From: Rhodococcus sp. 06-235-1A
GTDB taxonomy: Bacteria; Actinomycetota; Actinomycetes; Mycobacteriales; Mycobacteriaceae
Assembly: GCF_002258785.1 (NCBI RefSeq)
Contig: NZ_NOYI01000003.1
Location: 248,001 to 312,000, forward strand
Direction of reading: 5' to 3'
DNA: 64,000 bases
Below, one piece after another: positions 17,649 through 24,397 of the stretch (its first letter is position 1; the number at the start of each line of letters is the position of its first letter). The translations under genes were made by a program, and so were the position numbers. The notes beneath the pieces were generated by a model, which saw only the letters and a list, made by a program, of their open reading frames with translations, did no database searches and had not been told where the DNA came from.

Positions 17649-18161
17649 ATGGCCGCTCCCGCTAAGCCCACCGCCCTCAAGTTGATCGGCGGTCGAGGCC
17701 CCGGCCAGGACAGTGCAGGCCGCAAGGTCGTCACCGTGCCCTCGGCTCGTGAGGCCCCGCCGATGCCCAAGGGCCTGCCTCGTGAGGCGCAGGCCGAGTG
17801 GAAACGGGTTGTGCCACTACTCGACAAGCTGCGCGTGTTGGCCGGTGATCTGCACCGAGGCGTCCTCGTGCGGTACTGCACAGCGTGGGCCGAGTTCCAC
17901 GAACTACGCGCCGACGTGGCCACACAGGGCCGCACCGAGTGGGTCACCGTGCGCAACAGTGCCGGTGACGAAACGACGAAACGCGTGGTGCGCCCCGAGG
18001 TCAAGTTGTTGGCCGACGCCCGCGCCGAGGTGCACCGCCTCACCGGTGAACTCGGGTTGTCACCGGCAACCGAAGCCAAGGCATACGCCTCGGCGCAGAC
18101 CACGGCGGCCATGGCCGACGGCGGCGCGGTCAACCCGTTCGCCTACGGGTCGACGACGTGA
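17649..18161 (+). CDS. terS: Terminase small subunit, P27 family
   Basis: A 170-residue protein with the P27 TerS pattern: N-terminal ALKLIGGRGPG, a Pro-rich linker (APPMPKGLP), then helical AEWKRVVPLLDKLRVLAGDLHRGVLVRYCTAW. TerS recognises the packaging site and delivers DNA to the large terminase, which is absent here and would come from a helper phage. The ATG at 17649 has AAAGGGG 9 bases upstream; the longer frame from 17481 crosses the terminator and is rejected. Confidence 0.88.
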   Translation: MAAPAKPTALKLIGGRGPGQDSAGRKVVTVPSAREAPPMPKGLPREAQAEWKRVVPLLDKLRVLAGDLHRGVLVRYCTAWAEFHELRADVATQGRTEWVTVRNSAGDETTKRVVRPEVKLLADARAEVHRLTGELGLSPATEAKAYASAQTTAAMADGGAVNPFAYGSTT

Positions 18162-18520
18162 GTGCCGTCGACGACGTGGCGCGCCGGTACGAGGCGGCGG
18201 CCTTGGCTCTCAAGTTCGACGGCCAGAACACCGACCCCAACGCCGACAATCCACGCGTGTGGGCCACGTTGGGCCTCGGCGCGGTCAAGATCGCATGGGG
18301 GTACCAAGGCGATTTCGAGCGGTGCGTGGCCCTGTTGGGCAAGCACGTCGACCGCCCCGAGGGCCTGTGCGCCAGCTATCACCGTGACCTGTTCGGAGAG
18401 GTGCCGAAACGGGCCACGCAGGCCGCCAAGCCCGACCTACCCGACGGGTGGGATTTCGACGCCGAGAGCGTCGAGGATGCCCTACCGACACCCGACGACG
18501 ATGGGGGAACCAATGAGTGA
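18158..18520 (+). CDS. Phage-type hypothetical protein, 120 residues
   Basis: GTG start overlapping the terS stop (GTGA). The product (VSAVDDVARRYEAAALALKF...) has helical segments and an acidic C-terminus. Its place between terS and the capsid gene suggests a head or packaging accessory, but no family is recognised. Confidence 0.7.
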   Translation: MSAVDDVARRYEAAALALKFDGQNTDPNADNPRVWATLGLGAVKIAWGYQGDFERCVALLGKHVDRPEGLCASYHRDLFGEVPKRATQAAKPDLPDGWDFDAESVEDALPTPDDDGGTNE

Positions 18521-18665
18521 GGCGACGACCGACGCGGAACGGGCCGACGATGCCCCGGCGCTCGTCGAGGTGCCTGTGTGCCTCGGTGAAGTCCTCGACG
18601 ACGACGAACCGGTGATGATGACACCCGAGGCCGCGCCGGGGTGGGACGAACGCTATTGGCGGTAG
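18513..18665 (+). CDS. Small acidic protein, 50 residues
   Basis: ATG at 18513 overlaps the end of the previous gene. The product is strongly acidic (AERADDAPALVEV, EVLDDDEPV) and ends DERYWR. Function is unknown. Support is the overlap and an open frame with satellite-like codon use. Confidence 0.5.
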   Translation: MSEATTDAERADDAPALVEVPVCLGEVLDDDEPVMMTPEAAPGWDERYWR

Positions 18666-18770
18666 ACGTCACTGCGGTGTCACCGCCGTGTCACGAGGGG
18701 TAGCGTTACCCCAATACTGTTGACAGGCAACAGGATTGGGCATGTAGGGTCGGCGGTGTGTTGGTCGAAG

Positions 18771-18896
18771 CCATACGCAAGGGTCACGCCGGATCGTCGG
18801 CGGGGGCATCGGCGGGCCGTGGGCATCAGCACCCCTGCCATACGCAAGGGTCACGTTGCCAGCATCGGCGGCGGGGGCATAGGTGGGCCGTGGGGA
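18771..18896 (+). repeat. Imperfect ~67–71-bp tandem repeat before the capsid gene
   Basis: CCATACGCAAGGGTCACG occurs at 18771 and 18838 (period 67). The second half, GGGGGCAT then GGGCCGTGGG, recurs with a 71-base offset. The periods are not a multiple of three and frames differ, so this is not a coding repeat. It fills the 283-base gap 18666–18948. It could be a regulator or packaging-protein binding site. Confidence 0.6.
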
Positions 18897-18948
18897 TTCA
18901 CTCAAATCCGTTGTGCCACAAGTGTGGCCGTGAGTCCTAAGGGCACCC

Positions 18949-20157
18949 ATGAAAATCAAGCTCGACGCATTACGCGCCGCAATCAAGGCCGCCGACGACA
19001 ACTCGGCGGGCAGCCTCGTCGACCGACGGGTGACCCTCATCACCGAGGGTCAAAAGGTGTTGGCCGAACTCAAGTCACTCGACGACCCCGAGGCCACAGA
19101 CCCGGAGGCAATCGAGGCCGCCAAGGCGGGGGCCGACGCACTCACCCGTCTCGACGCCACAATCGAGAAGGCCACCAAGTCTGCGGAGGCCCTGCGGCGT
19201 ATCGGTGGCAGTGGCGGGGGCGGCGGCGGTGCCACCGACACCGGTGTGCGCCTCAACCTCAAGTCGGCGGCGCTAACACGTGGCTTGTCCACGAAAATGG
19301 CCAGCGGCGACACTCTTGGTCAAAAGGCGGTTGCCGCCTCGGGTGACGTCATCGTGGGTACACCCCTCGACAATCAGATTTACGAACTCGGCAAGGTGGG
19401 CACGTCGGCCCTGGACGTGTTGCCGGTGCGCAGTCGACCGGTGATCTACCAGTACTTGCGCCAGGTCACGCGTGAGAACAACGCCGCCGAGGTGGCCGTC
19501 GGGCAGCTCAAGCCGACGTCGAAATACACCGTGACCAACGTCGAGTCCCGCCTGCGGGTAATCGCCCATCTCAGTGAGCCCTTGGACTCTTACTGGATTT
19601 CCGATAACTCGGCGCTCGACACTTTCGTGGCCAACGAGTTGCAGTACGGCCTACAGCTCGCCGTCGAGGATGCCGTCATCAACGGAACCGGCGAGGGTGA
19701 GGGCATCCTCGGCATTCTCAACACCTCGGGGTTGCAGTCGGTGGCGTTCACCGTCGACGCGACCACCTCGGTACGTCGTGCGTTGACCGGCATCGAGTCG
19801 GTCGGGTTCCGCGCCACGTCGATCATCCTCAACCCCACCGATTGGGAAGGCATCGAACTCTCACGCCGCCAGGACGGCACACCCGACCTCGGTAGTGCGC
19901 TGCCGGTCGTTCGGGCCGACACCAAGTTGTGGGGCCTCAACGTGGCCGTGTCCAACGCGGTACCCGAGGGCACCGCAATCGTGTTCGATCCCACTGCATT
20001 GTCGGTGGCCGTCGACGCAGGCGTGCGCGTGCAGTGGTCCGAGTCGGTCGGTGACGACTTCGCACGCAACCAACTGCGTGCACGGTGCGAGGGTCGGTTC
20101 AACGTCGACGTGTTCAAGCCCATGGCGGTGGCCAAGGTAGCTCTCAAGGCCGCGTAG
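18949..20157 (+). CDS. HK97-type major capsid protein with N-terminal scaffold-like domain
   Basis: A 402-residue capsid protein. Residues 1–85 are predicted helical and charged (delta-domain or scaffold-like). A Gly tract, GGSGGGGGG, at 86–94 forms a hinge. The rest is the HK97 fold: VIVGTPLDNQIYELG, then VTRENNAAEVAVGQLKPTSK, the TVDATTSVRRALTGI spine-helix region and a C-terminal FNVDVFKPMAVAKV strand. AAGGGC precedes the ATG. No prohead protease gene is present in the element, unlike phiRv1. Confidence 0.88.
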   Translation: MKIKLDALRAAIKAADDNSAGSLVDRRVTLITEGQKVLAELKSLDDPEATDPEAIEAAKAGADALTRLDATIEKATKSAEALRRIGGSGGGGGGATDTGVRLNLKSAALTRGLSTKMASGDTLGQKAVAASGDVIVGTPLDNQIYELGKVGTSALDVLPVRSRPVIYQYLRQVTRENNAAEVAVGQLKPTSKYTVTNVESRLRVIAHLSEPLDSYWISDNSALDTFVANELQYGLQLAVEDAVINGTGEGEGILGILNTSGLQSVAFTVDATTSVRRALTGIESVGFRATSIILNPTDWEGIELSRRQDGTPDLGSALPVVRADTKLWGLNVAVSNAVPEGTAIVFDPTALSVAVDAGVRVQWSESVGDDFARNQLRARCEGRFNVDVFKPMAVAKVALKAA

Positions 20158-20174
20158 TCGTCCACACGGCGTGC

Positions 20175-20211
20175 AAGCCCGCCCCGCCTCAAGTAAGGCG
20201 GGGCGGGCTTT
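20175..20211 (+). terminator. Strong terminator after the capsid gene
   Basis: AAGCCCGCCCCGCC (20175–20188) pairs perfectly with GGCGGGGCGGGCTT (20197–20210), loop 8 bases, TT at the end. It starts 18 bases after the capsid stop and lies just beyond the stop of the opposite-strand gene, so it may serve both directions. Confidence 0.88.
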
Positions 20212-20224
20212 GCCTAGTGAGACG

Positions 20225-20452
20225 TTATTCAGTGACCTCGACTGAAATGGTCTGGTACTTGCCAGCGATCTTTGCCGAGGCTTCACCACTCACGACGTAT
20301 TCAGTCCACCCGCCAGGGGGGAAGATGCCCACGACGGACTTAGCGCTCGTTCCTCCCTTGTAGACGGCAAGGTGACCCCCGTCGGCAATCTGCGCCCAAT
20401 CGCCACTGGGGAACGAGAACTTGTTTGCACTGGTGAAAACGACTACCGCCAT
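20225..20452 (-). CDS. Lone 75-residue protein of unknown function
   Basis: Start at 20452 chosen because GAAGGG lies 7 bases upstream; the longer frame to 20512 runs over the promoter. The product begins MAVVVFTSANKFSFPSGDWA and looks all-beta, with repeated short strands, no signal peptide and no Cys. It is a self-contained unit between two hairpin terminators on the strand opposite the late genes, like a phage 'moron' or cargo gene. Confidence 0.65.
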   Translation of the reverse strand: MAVVVFTSANKFSFPSGDWAQIADGGHLAVYKGGTSAKSVVGIFPPGGWTEYVVSGEASAKIAGKYQTISVEVTE

Positions 20453-20484
20453 GTTGGAACCCTTCGTATCGTCGAACCGGACGG

Positions 20485-20512
20485 TTTGTACTGTAGTGAC
20501 AGGCACCGACAA
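20485..20512 (-). promoter_or_regulatory. Candidate promoter of the lone 75-residue gene
   Basis: On the minus strand, TTGTCG (20512–20507) and TACAAA (20490–20485) have a 16-base spacer. The transcript start would be near 20478, leaving a leader of about 26 bases that contains the ribosome site. Confidence 0.45.
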
Positions 20513-20588
20513 TTCGGACGAAGTGGGCGTCGGGTGCTGCTAGGGGGTAGCAGCGAGGATGGCTATGAGGGTCGTGTAACTGGTTTTG

Positions 20589-20636
20589 ACACACCACCGC
20601 CCCGGGTTCTCCTGTGAGACCGGGGCGGTGGTGTGT
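20589..20636 (-). terminator. Hairpin after the three-gene cargo operon
   Basis: A 17-bp perfect stem: 20589–20605 pairs with 20620–20636 around a 14-base loop. It begins 11 bases past the stop of the last cargo gene. No U tract follows in that direction. Confidence 0.75.
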
Positions 20637-20646
20637 GGGTCAGGGC

Positions 20647-21075
20647 TCACTGCAACGGCGTGTCCGCAGCTGCCACGTCAACAGTTTTCACCTGAAAGAA
20701 CAACTCGACGGACGCGGAGTTGTCCAACGTGCCTGCGATTCGGTACAAGCCTGATTTTGGCAACATGACGTCGGAAAGGTCCACCACAAGCGGCGCATTC
20801 ATCGTGCGTGGATCGGCCTCAGCGTGAATACCAAATCCGAACTCACCCTCAAGTCGAGCGTAGATAGCGTCCCCGTCGGCCTCGGTCACTGTGAACAGGA
20901 CCTGGATCGGCTCGCCCTGATAGCTAGGCGGGGGCTGAATCATGCACAAGAGTGACAAGGCCATTGGGGCCGGGTAGCTGGGCCTGTTCAAGTGGGATGC
21001 CCCGCCGCCGAGCACATTGACAAGTCCGCTTACAACTGTCGTGTGCTCGACGAGCATGAACGTCGTGAACTTCAC
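20647..21075 (-). CDS. Cargo operon gene 3: DUF6941-like beta-rich protein
   Basis: A 142-residue protein starting MKFTTFMLVEHTTVVSGLVN, with an NVLGGG turn, alternating hydrophobic strands and a late GLYRIAGTLDN. This resembles the DUF6941 type of small beta-sandwich proteins of unknown role; I judged this from pattern only. The start overlaps the previous stop (ATGA), so it is co-translated with gene 2. GC is lower than in the capsid gene. Confidence 0.7.
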   Translation of the reverse strand: MKFTTFMLVEHTTVVSGLVNVLGGGASHLNRPSYPAPMALSLLCMIQPPPSYQGEPIQVLFTVTEADGDAIYARLEGEFGFGIHAEADPRTMNAPLVVDLSDVMLPKSGLYRIAGTLDNSASVELFFQVKTVDVAAADTPLQ

Positions 21076-21659
21076 TGCTTGCTCAACTCTCGGAAGCGGC
21101 CCGTCGCGGGGTTGCTGTCGTATTTCGCATCATCGGTTCGGTGTTCTGGCCACTTGTCTTTCACATGCCAGTTTTTCCATGAATCAACAACGGCATAGTT
21201 TTGCCGCACGTTGTCCGCAGCGTGGGCGTGAGCGTTCACGCCCTCGTGGCTGAACCCCTTCCAGTCAACGAGCAAGTAGACCAAATCGAAGTTGTCGTCA
21301 ACCTCGGTGACGATTGCAGAACCCACAAAGTCGCCGTCGTCTTCGTCCGTCTGGACGGCCACGACGAACTCGCCCACGAAAGGGGTGCGGGAGAATTGTG
21401 ATCGTCTAACCACAGTCAGAGCAGAGTCAGGACCGGCAAACTGGTTGGGGTCAACTTCAATTCGCGCGGTCTTCGCGCTGAGGTCGGGCGTGATCTCGTG
21501 ATGCGCACCCGTAACCATCAGGTTTCGTGCGAAGTAGACCGCCTCATTTTGCGATGCGTGGTACGACACCCGGGACCCCGCGAGAGCCTGTGCCCATCCT
21601 CGGACCACCCGGTCGCTACCAAGACCGCGCAGTGCACCCATGTTCGATTCCACCGTCAT
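21072..21659 (-). CDS. Cargo operon gene 2: unknown, 195 residues
   Basis: No domain recognised. It appears soluble and alpha/beta, with a helical N-terminus (ALRGLGSDRVVRGWAQALAG), a central strand-rich part (RTPFVGEFVVAVQTDEDDGD, LVYLLVDWKGFSHEG) and a His/Asn/Trp-rich C-terminal part (NAHAHAADNVRQNYAVVDSW). The HAHAA and HEG residues could bind metal, but that is a guess. It overlaps both neighbours by four bases. Confidence 0.7.
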   Translation of the reverse strand: MTVESNMGALRGLGSDRVVRGWAQALAGSRVSYHASQNEAVYFARNLMVTGAHHEITPDLSAKTARIEVDPNQFAGPDSALTVVRRSQFSRTPFVGEFVVAVQTDEDDGDFVGSAIVTEVDDNFDLVYLLVDWKGFSHEGVNAHAHAADNVRQNYAVVDSWKNWHVKDKWPEHRTDDAKYDSNPATGRFRELSKQ

Positions 21660-22090
21660 CTAGGCATCCTAATCTTCTCGTCAAGCCCGAACGCGTTGGC
21701 CAGGTCTTCGACCCTCAAGCCGCGCCGATCTGTACCCACAGGTATGTCGTAGTGGTGTTCGGGAGGCTCATGTTTAATTAACGTGAAACCGCCTGCACTT
21801 AGTTCCGACTCGGTAATCAGCATCATGTGAGCAGAGCTACGTTTGGCTAGAACGTGAGTGGTCAGCCGCTCAATCAATTCGGGCACTTGTTCATCGTCCC
21901 CGCGCGCCATGGCGAACACAGAGATGCTGTAGTAACTCGGCGGCGAACCGTTCTCCTTGTGCTGGGAGTCGTAGTCGAGTTCTGCGCTCTCTTGTAATTT
22001 TTCGGCATCCCACCTCCACTGTCGTAGAGCCAGCAGTTCGCCTGCGGCAAGACTGATCGGTCGAGAACGCTCTTTGACTAGTTCAGCCAC
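21656..22090 (-). CDS. Cargo operon gene 1: unknown, 144 residues
   Basis: GTG start at 22090 with GGAG 8 bases upstream. The protein begins MAELVKERSRPISLAAGELL and has a helical N-terminal third, then strands (SYYSISVFAMARGDD, AHMMLITESEL) and a C-terminal DRRGLRVEDLANAFGLDEK. No family is recognised. It is the first gene of an opposite-strand operon next to attR, the place where phage satellites often carry accessory or defence genes. It starts about 150 bases from the attachment site. Confidence 0.7.
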   Translation of the reverse strand: MAELVKERSRPISLAAGELLALRQWRWDAEKLQESAELDYDSQHKENGSPPSYYSISVFAMARGDDEQVPELIERLTTHVLAKRSSAHMMLITESELSAGGFTLIKHEPPEHHYDIPVGTDRRGLRVEDLANAFGLDEKIRMPR

Positions 22091-22238
22091 ATCGCTCCAC
22101 GGGCGCGTCAGACACGTGGGTACTTAGCGGTTGTGTCACGCGCACCTCGCCCCACACCAGTCTCATAGACGGAATTTTGGCACAGGGTCTTAAGTTTCCG
22201 CTCAGAAACCCCCTTAACTGCTACCCGCGTGCGTTCGC

Positions 22239-22244
22239 GGTGGC
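22239..22244 (+). repeat. attR core repeat
   Basis: Second copy of GGTGGC. Upstream, GTGCG at 22229–22233 is the inverted partner of CGCAC at 12443–12447 in the reconstructed attP. Downstream sequence restores comM coding (W-T-L-N-D-L-A-G). Confidence 0.75.
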
Positions 22245-22470
22245 ATGGACGTTGAACGACCTCGCCGGCGGTGCCGTCCCCGGGGCCGACGAAGTCGGAG
22301 CCGCACTGGATTCCGTGACAGGGGAGTGGCATGAAGCACGACGAACGTCGACTTGCATGGGCGTATCTTTCCCGGGTGGCGCAGGGCCCGCAGCGACCCG
22401 TGGTCGATCATGCCGCCGCGCACGGTCCGGAGTCGGCCGCTGCGGCGGTGCGGGCCGGTGGTTTGGGTGA
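22239..22470 (+). pseudogene. comM: comM 3' fragment displaced by the element
   Basis: Encodes VAWTLNDLAGGAVPGADEVG and then ALDSVTGEW, the expected C-terminal end of ComM/YifB following RAIRVA on the left side. The frame stays open to a stop at 22468–22470, overlapping dprA, so the native protein may carry a short C-terminal extension. There is no start of its own apart from a TTG at 22177 inside the element. Confidence 0.8.
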
Positions 22471-23452
22471 GCGGTTGGCGGTGCGATCTCATATCGACAC
22501 TGCGGCAGCAGATCTCGATCACATCACTGCACTCGGCGGCCGGTTGGTCACGCCCGACGACGACGACTGGCCGGCGTGGCGCTTCCTCGGGTTCGACGGG
22601 TCGGGGCTGACCGCAGGCGTCGATACCTGTCCACCGATTGCGTTGTGGGCGCTGGGAAACCAACCGGTAGCGGCAATCACCGAACGGTCGGTGTCCATCG
22701 TCGGTACCCGCGCATCGAGCCCCTACGGCGATCACGTCACCGCGGAAATCTCCGCCGATCTGGCACTCGACGGCTGGACCGTCATCTCGGGAGCGGCCTT
22801 CGGAATCGATGCGGCGGCACATCGGGCGGCGCTCGGGGTCGAGGGAACGACGATGGCGGTGCTCGCCTGTGGCGTCGACCGCGCGTATCCGGCGGGCCAC
22901 TCTCGATTGCTGCGCCAGATAGCCACTCGCGGGCTGGTCGTGAGTGAATACGCACCGGGCACCACACCGGCCAAGCATCGCTTCCTCGCCCGCAACAGAC
23001 TCGTCGCGGCGCTCGGATCGGCCGTGGTGGTCGTCGAGGCCGGGTGGCGTAGTGGAGCCCGGAACACTGCGGCGTGGGCCACGAAACTGGGGCGTCCGGT
23101 GCTCGCGGTGCCGGGGCCGGTCACATCGCCCACATCCAAGGGGTGTCACCGCATGATCCGCGACGGTGAAGCCGTTCTGGTGTCGAGTTCGCACGATGTG
23201 GTCGCCGAGGCCGGCGCTCTCGGCTCACCGGAAGAGTCACGGCCCGACCTCTTTCGCGAGACGGATGCACTCTCGGAGACCGGTTTGCTGATCTACGACG
23301 CGCTGCCGGCGACCGGGTCGCTGTCGAGCCGCGAGTTGTCCGAATACTCCGGTGTACCGATCGGCAAGGTGCGCGCTGCACTGCCTGTGCTCGAAATGGA
23401 CGGGTTCGTTGCCCGCGACGAGACCGGATGGTTTCGCGTGGTCCGGGGATGA
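22331..23452 (+). CDS. dprA: DNA-processing protein DprA
   Basis: DprA (373 residues) loads RecA on incoming single-stranded DNA in transformable bacteria; in actinobacteria its use is unclear. The Rossmann-like domain begins near residue 120 with SIVGTRASSPYGDHV and contains VISGAAFGIDAAAH, VVVVEAGWRSGARNTA and VLAVPGPVTSPTSKG. The C-terminal ~60 residues are the DprA winged helix. The start lies within the comM fragment, so before insertion it was coupled to comM; its present promoter is not visible. Confidence 0.95.
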   Translation: MKHDERRLAWAYLSRVAQGPQRPVVDHAAAHGPESAAAAVRAGGLGERLAVRSHIDTAAADLDHITALGGRLVTPDDDDWPAWRFLGFDGSGLTAGVDTCPPIALWALGNQPVAAITERSVSIVGTRASSPYGDHVTAEISADLALDGWTVISGAAFGIDAAAHRAALGVEGTTMAVLACGVDRAYPAGHSRLLRQIATRGLVVSEYAPGTTPAKHRFLARNRLVAALGSAVVVVEAGWRSGARNTAAWATKLGRPVLAVPGPVTSPTSKGCHRMIRDGEAVLVSSSHDVVAEAGALGSPEESRPDLFRETDALSETGLLIYDALPATGSLSSRELSEYSGVPIGKVRAALPVLEMDGFVARDETGWFRVVRG

Positions 23453-23484
23453 ACACCACGTTGCCGAGCCTCGACGGTAGGGTG

Positions 23485-23503
23485 TTAGGTAATGCTTAGT
23501 CGG
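23485..23503 (+). promoter_or_regulatory. IdeR/DtxR-like iron box
   Basis: TTAGGTAATGCTTAGTCGG matches the IdeR consensus (TTAGGTTAGGCTAACCTAA) well in the first half and at the central GCT, about 11 of 19 positions. It lies 43 bases before the siderophore-interacting protein gene, a type of gene often repressed by IdeR with iron. Confidence 0.5.
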
Positions 23504-23545
23504 TGCAGTGTGCATCGGCGTCGTTCGCTCGAAGAGGGGTCCGAA

Positions 23546-24328
23546 GTGCCACGCAAGAAAACCACCCTGTCCGTCCTGCGCACCGAGGCGCTCACCCCGC
23601 ACATGTACCGGGTTCATCTGGGTGGTGACAATTTCGACGACTTCGACGCGATCGACGAGACGGACGCCTACGTCAAGCTGTTCTTCGGAACCGATGACGA
23701 TCCGATCATGCGCACGTACACCGTTCGCTCCGTCGACACCGATGCACGCGAGATCGCGATCGACTTCGTGGTGCACGGCGACGAAGGAGTTGCCGGGCCG
23801 TGGGCTACCCGGGCGAAGCCGGGGGACGAGATGTCGTTCTTCGGCCCGTCCGGCGGGTACGCCCCACGGCCGGACGCGGACTGGCATCTGTTCGCAGGCG
23901 ACGAATCGGCGATTCCGGCGATCTCGGCGGCTGTGGAGGCACTGCCGGAAGACGCCATCGCCAAGGTTTTCATCGAAGTTGCCGACCGCCACGACGAGAT
24001 CTACATGGAGACCCTCGCCGTCGTCGACGTCACCTGGATTCACCGGGGTGCGTCCTCGAACGAGGTGGGCGACGACCGGGCCAGCGACAACGCTCCCTTG
24101 ATCGCCGCAGTCAAGGAAACGGAATGGCTGCCGGGGCAGGCACAGGTGTTCGTGCACGGTGAGGCGCAGGCCGTCATGCACAACATCCGGCCGTACATCC
24201 GCAAGGAGCGCGGGGTCGGCGCCGAGTGGGCGTCGATTTCGGGCTACTGGCGTCGAGGGCGCACCGAGGAGACGTTCCGAGTGTGGAAGCGCGAACTCGC
24301 GCAGGCCGAATCCGGAGTCGACGCCTGA
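23546..24328 (+). CDS. Siderophore-interacting protein (ViuB-like ferric-siderophore reductase)
   Basis: A FAD-binding SIP/ViuB-family protein, likely releasing iron from imported siderophores by reduction. RTYTVRSVD (FAD-binding RxYT motif) lies near residue 55–65, FFGPSGGYAP follows, and DWHLFAGDESAIPAI and FVHGEAQAVM are in the NAD-binding half. The GTG at 23546 is preferred over the ATG at 23492 because GAAGAGGGG lies 6 bases upstream; this gives 260 residues starting VPRKKTTLSVLRTEAL. It corresponds to Rv2895c. Confidence 0.9.
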   Translation: MPRKKTTLSVLRTEALTPHMYRVHLGGDNFDDFDAIDETDAYVKLFFGTDDDPIMRTYTVRSVDTDAREIAIDFVVHGDEGVAGPWATRAKPGDEMSFFGPSGGYAPRPDADWHLFAGDESAIPAISAAVEALPEDAIAKVFIEVADRHDEIYMETLAVVDVTWIHRGASSNEVGDDRASDNAPLIAAVKETEWLPGQAQVFVHGEAQAVMHNIRPYIRKERGVGAEWASISGYWRRGRTEETFRVWKRELAQAESGVDA

Positions 24329-24397
24329 GCCGGTGGCGACCGCTCTCGGTCGGCGTGTCCGTTTGTCGCGCAGCTCGGAAGCGCCCAAGCTGAGACG

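Larger units (their letters stand above)
12434..22244 (+). mobile_element. Integrated phiRv1-like phage satellite, 9.8 kb
   Basis: The element is bounded by the direct repeat GGTGGC and splits comM. Gene order: serine integrase, excisionase-like HTH, three small genes, RepA-like ATPase, iteron-like repeats, two small genes, terminator, P27-type terS, two small genes, HK97-type capsid gene, terminator, then opposite-strand accessory genes. It lacks large terminase, portal, prohead protease, tail, lysis and any clear CI-type repressor. This matches phiRv1-type elements and PICI-like satellites, which borrow missing virion parts from a helper phage. The right-end accessory block is lower in GC; 21781–21840 and 21961–22020 have 31 and 32 G/C of 60. 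Confidence 0.88.

Noticed and set aside
18720..19346. 208-residue frame over the tandem repeat and capsid start
   Set aside because: It overlaps the capsid gene out of frame, and the repeat copies are not in the same frame.
22194..22209. GTTTC-CGCTCA-GAAAC inverted repeat near attR as an integrase site
   Set aside because: Arms are only five bases, and it is about 30 bases from the core; too weak to call.
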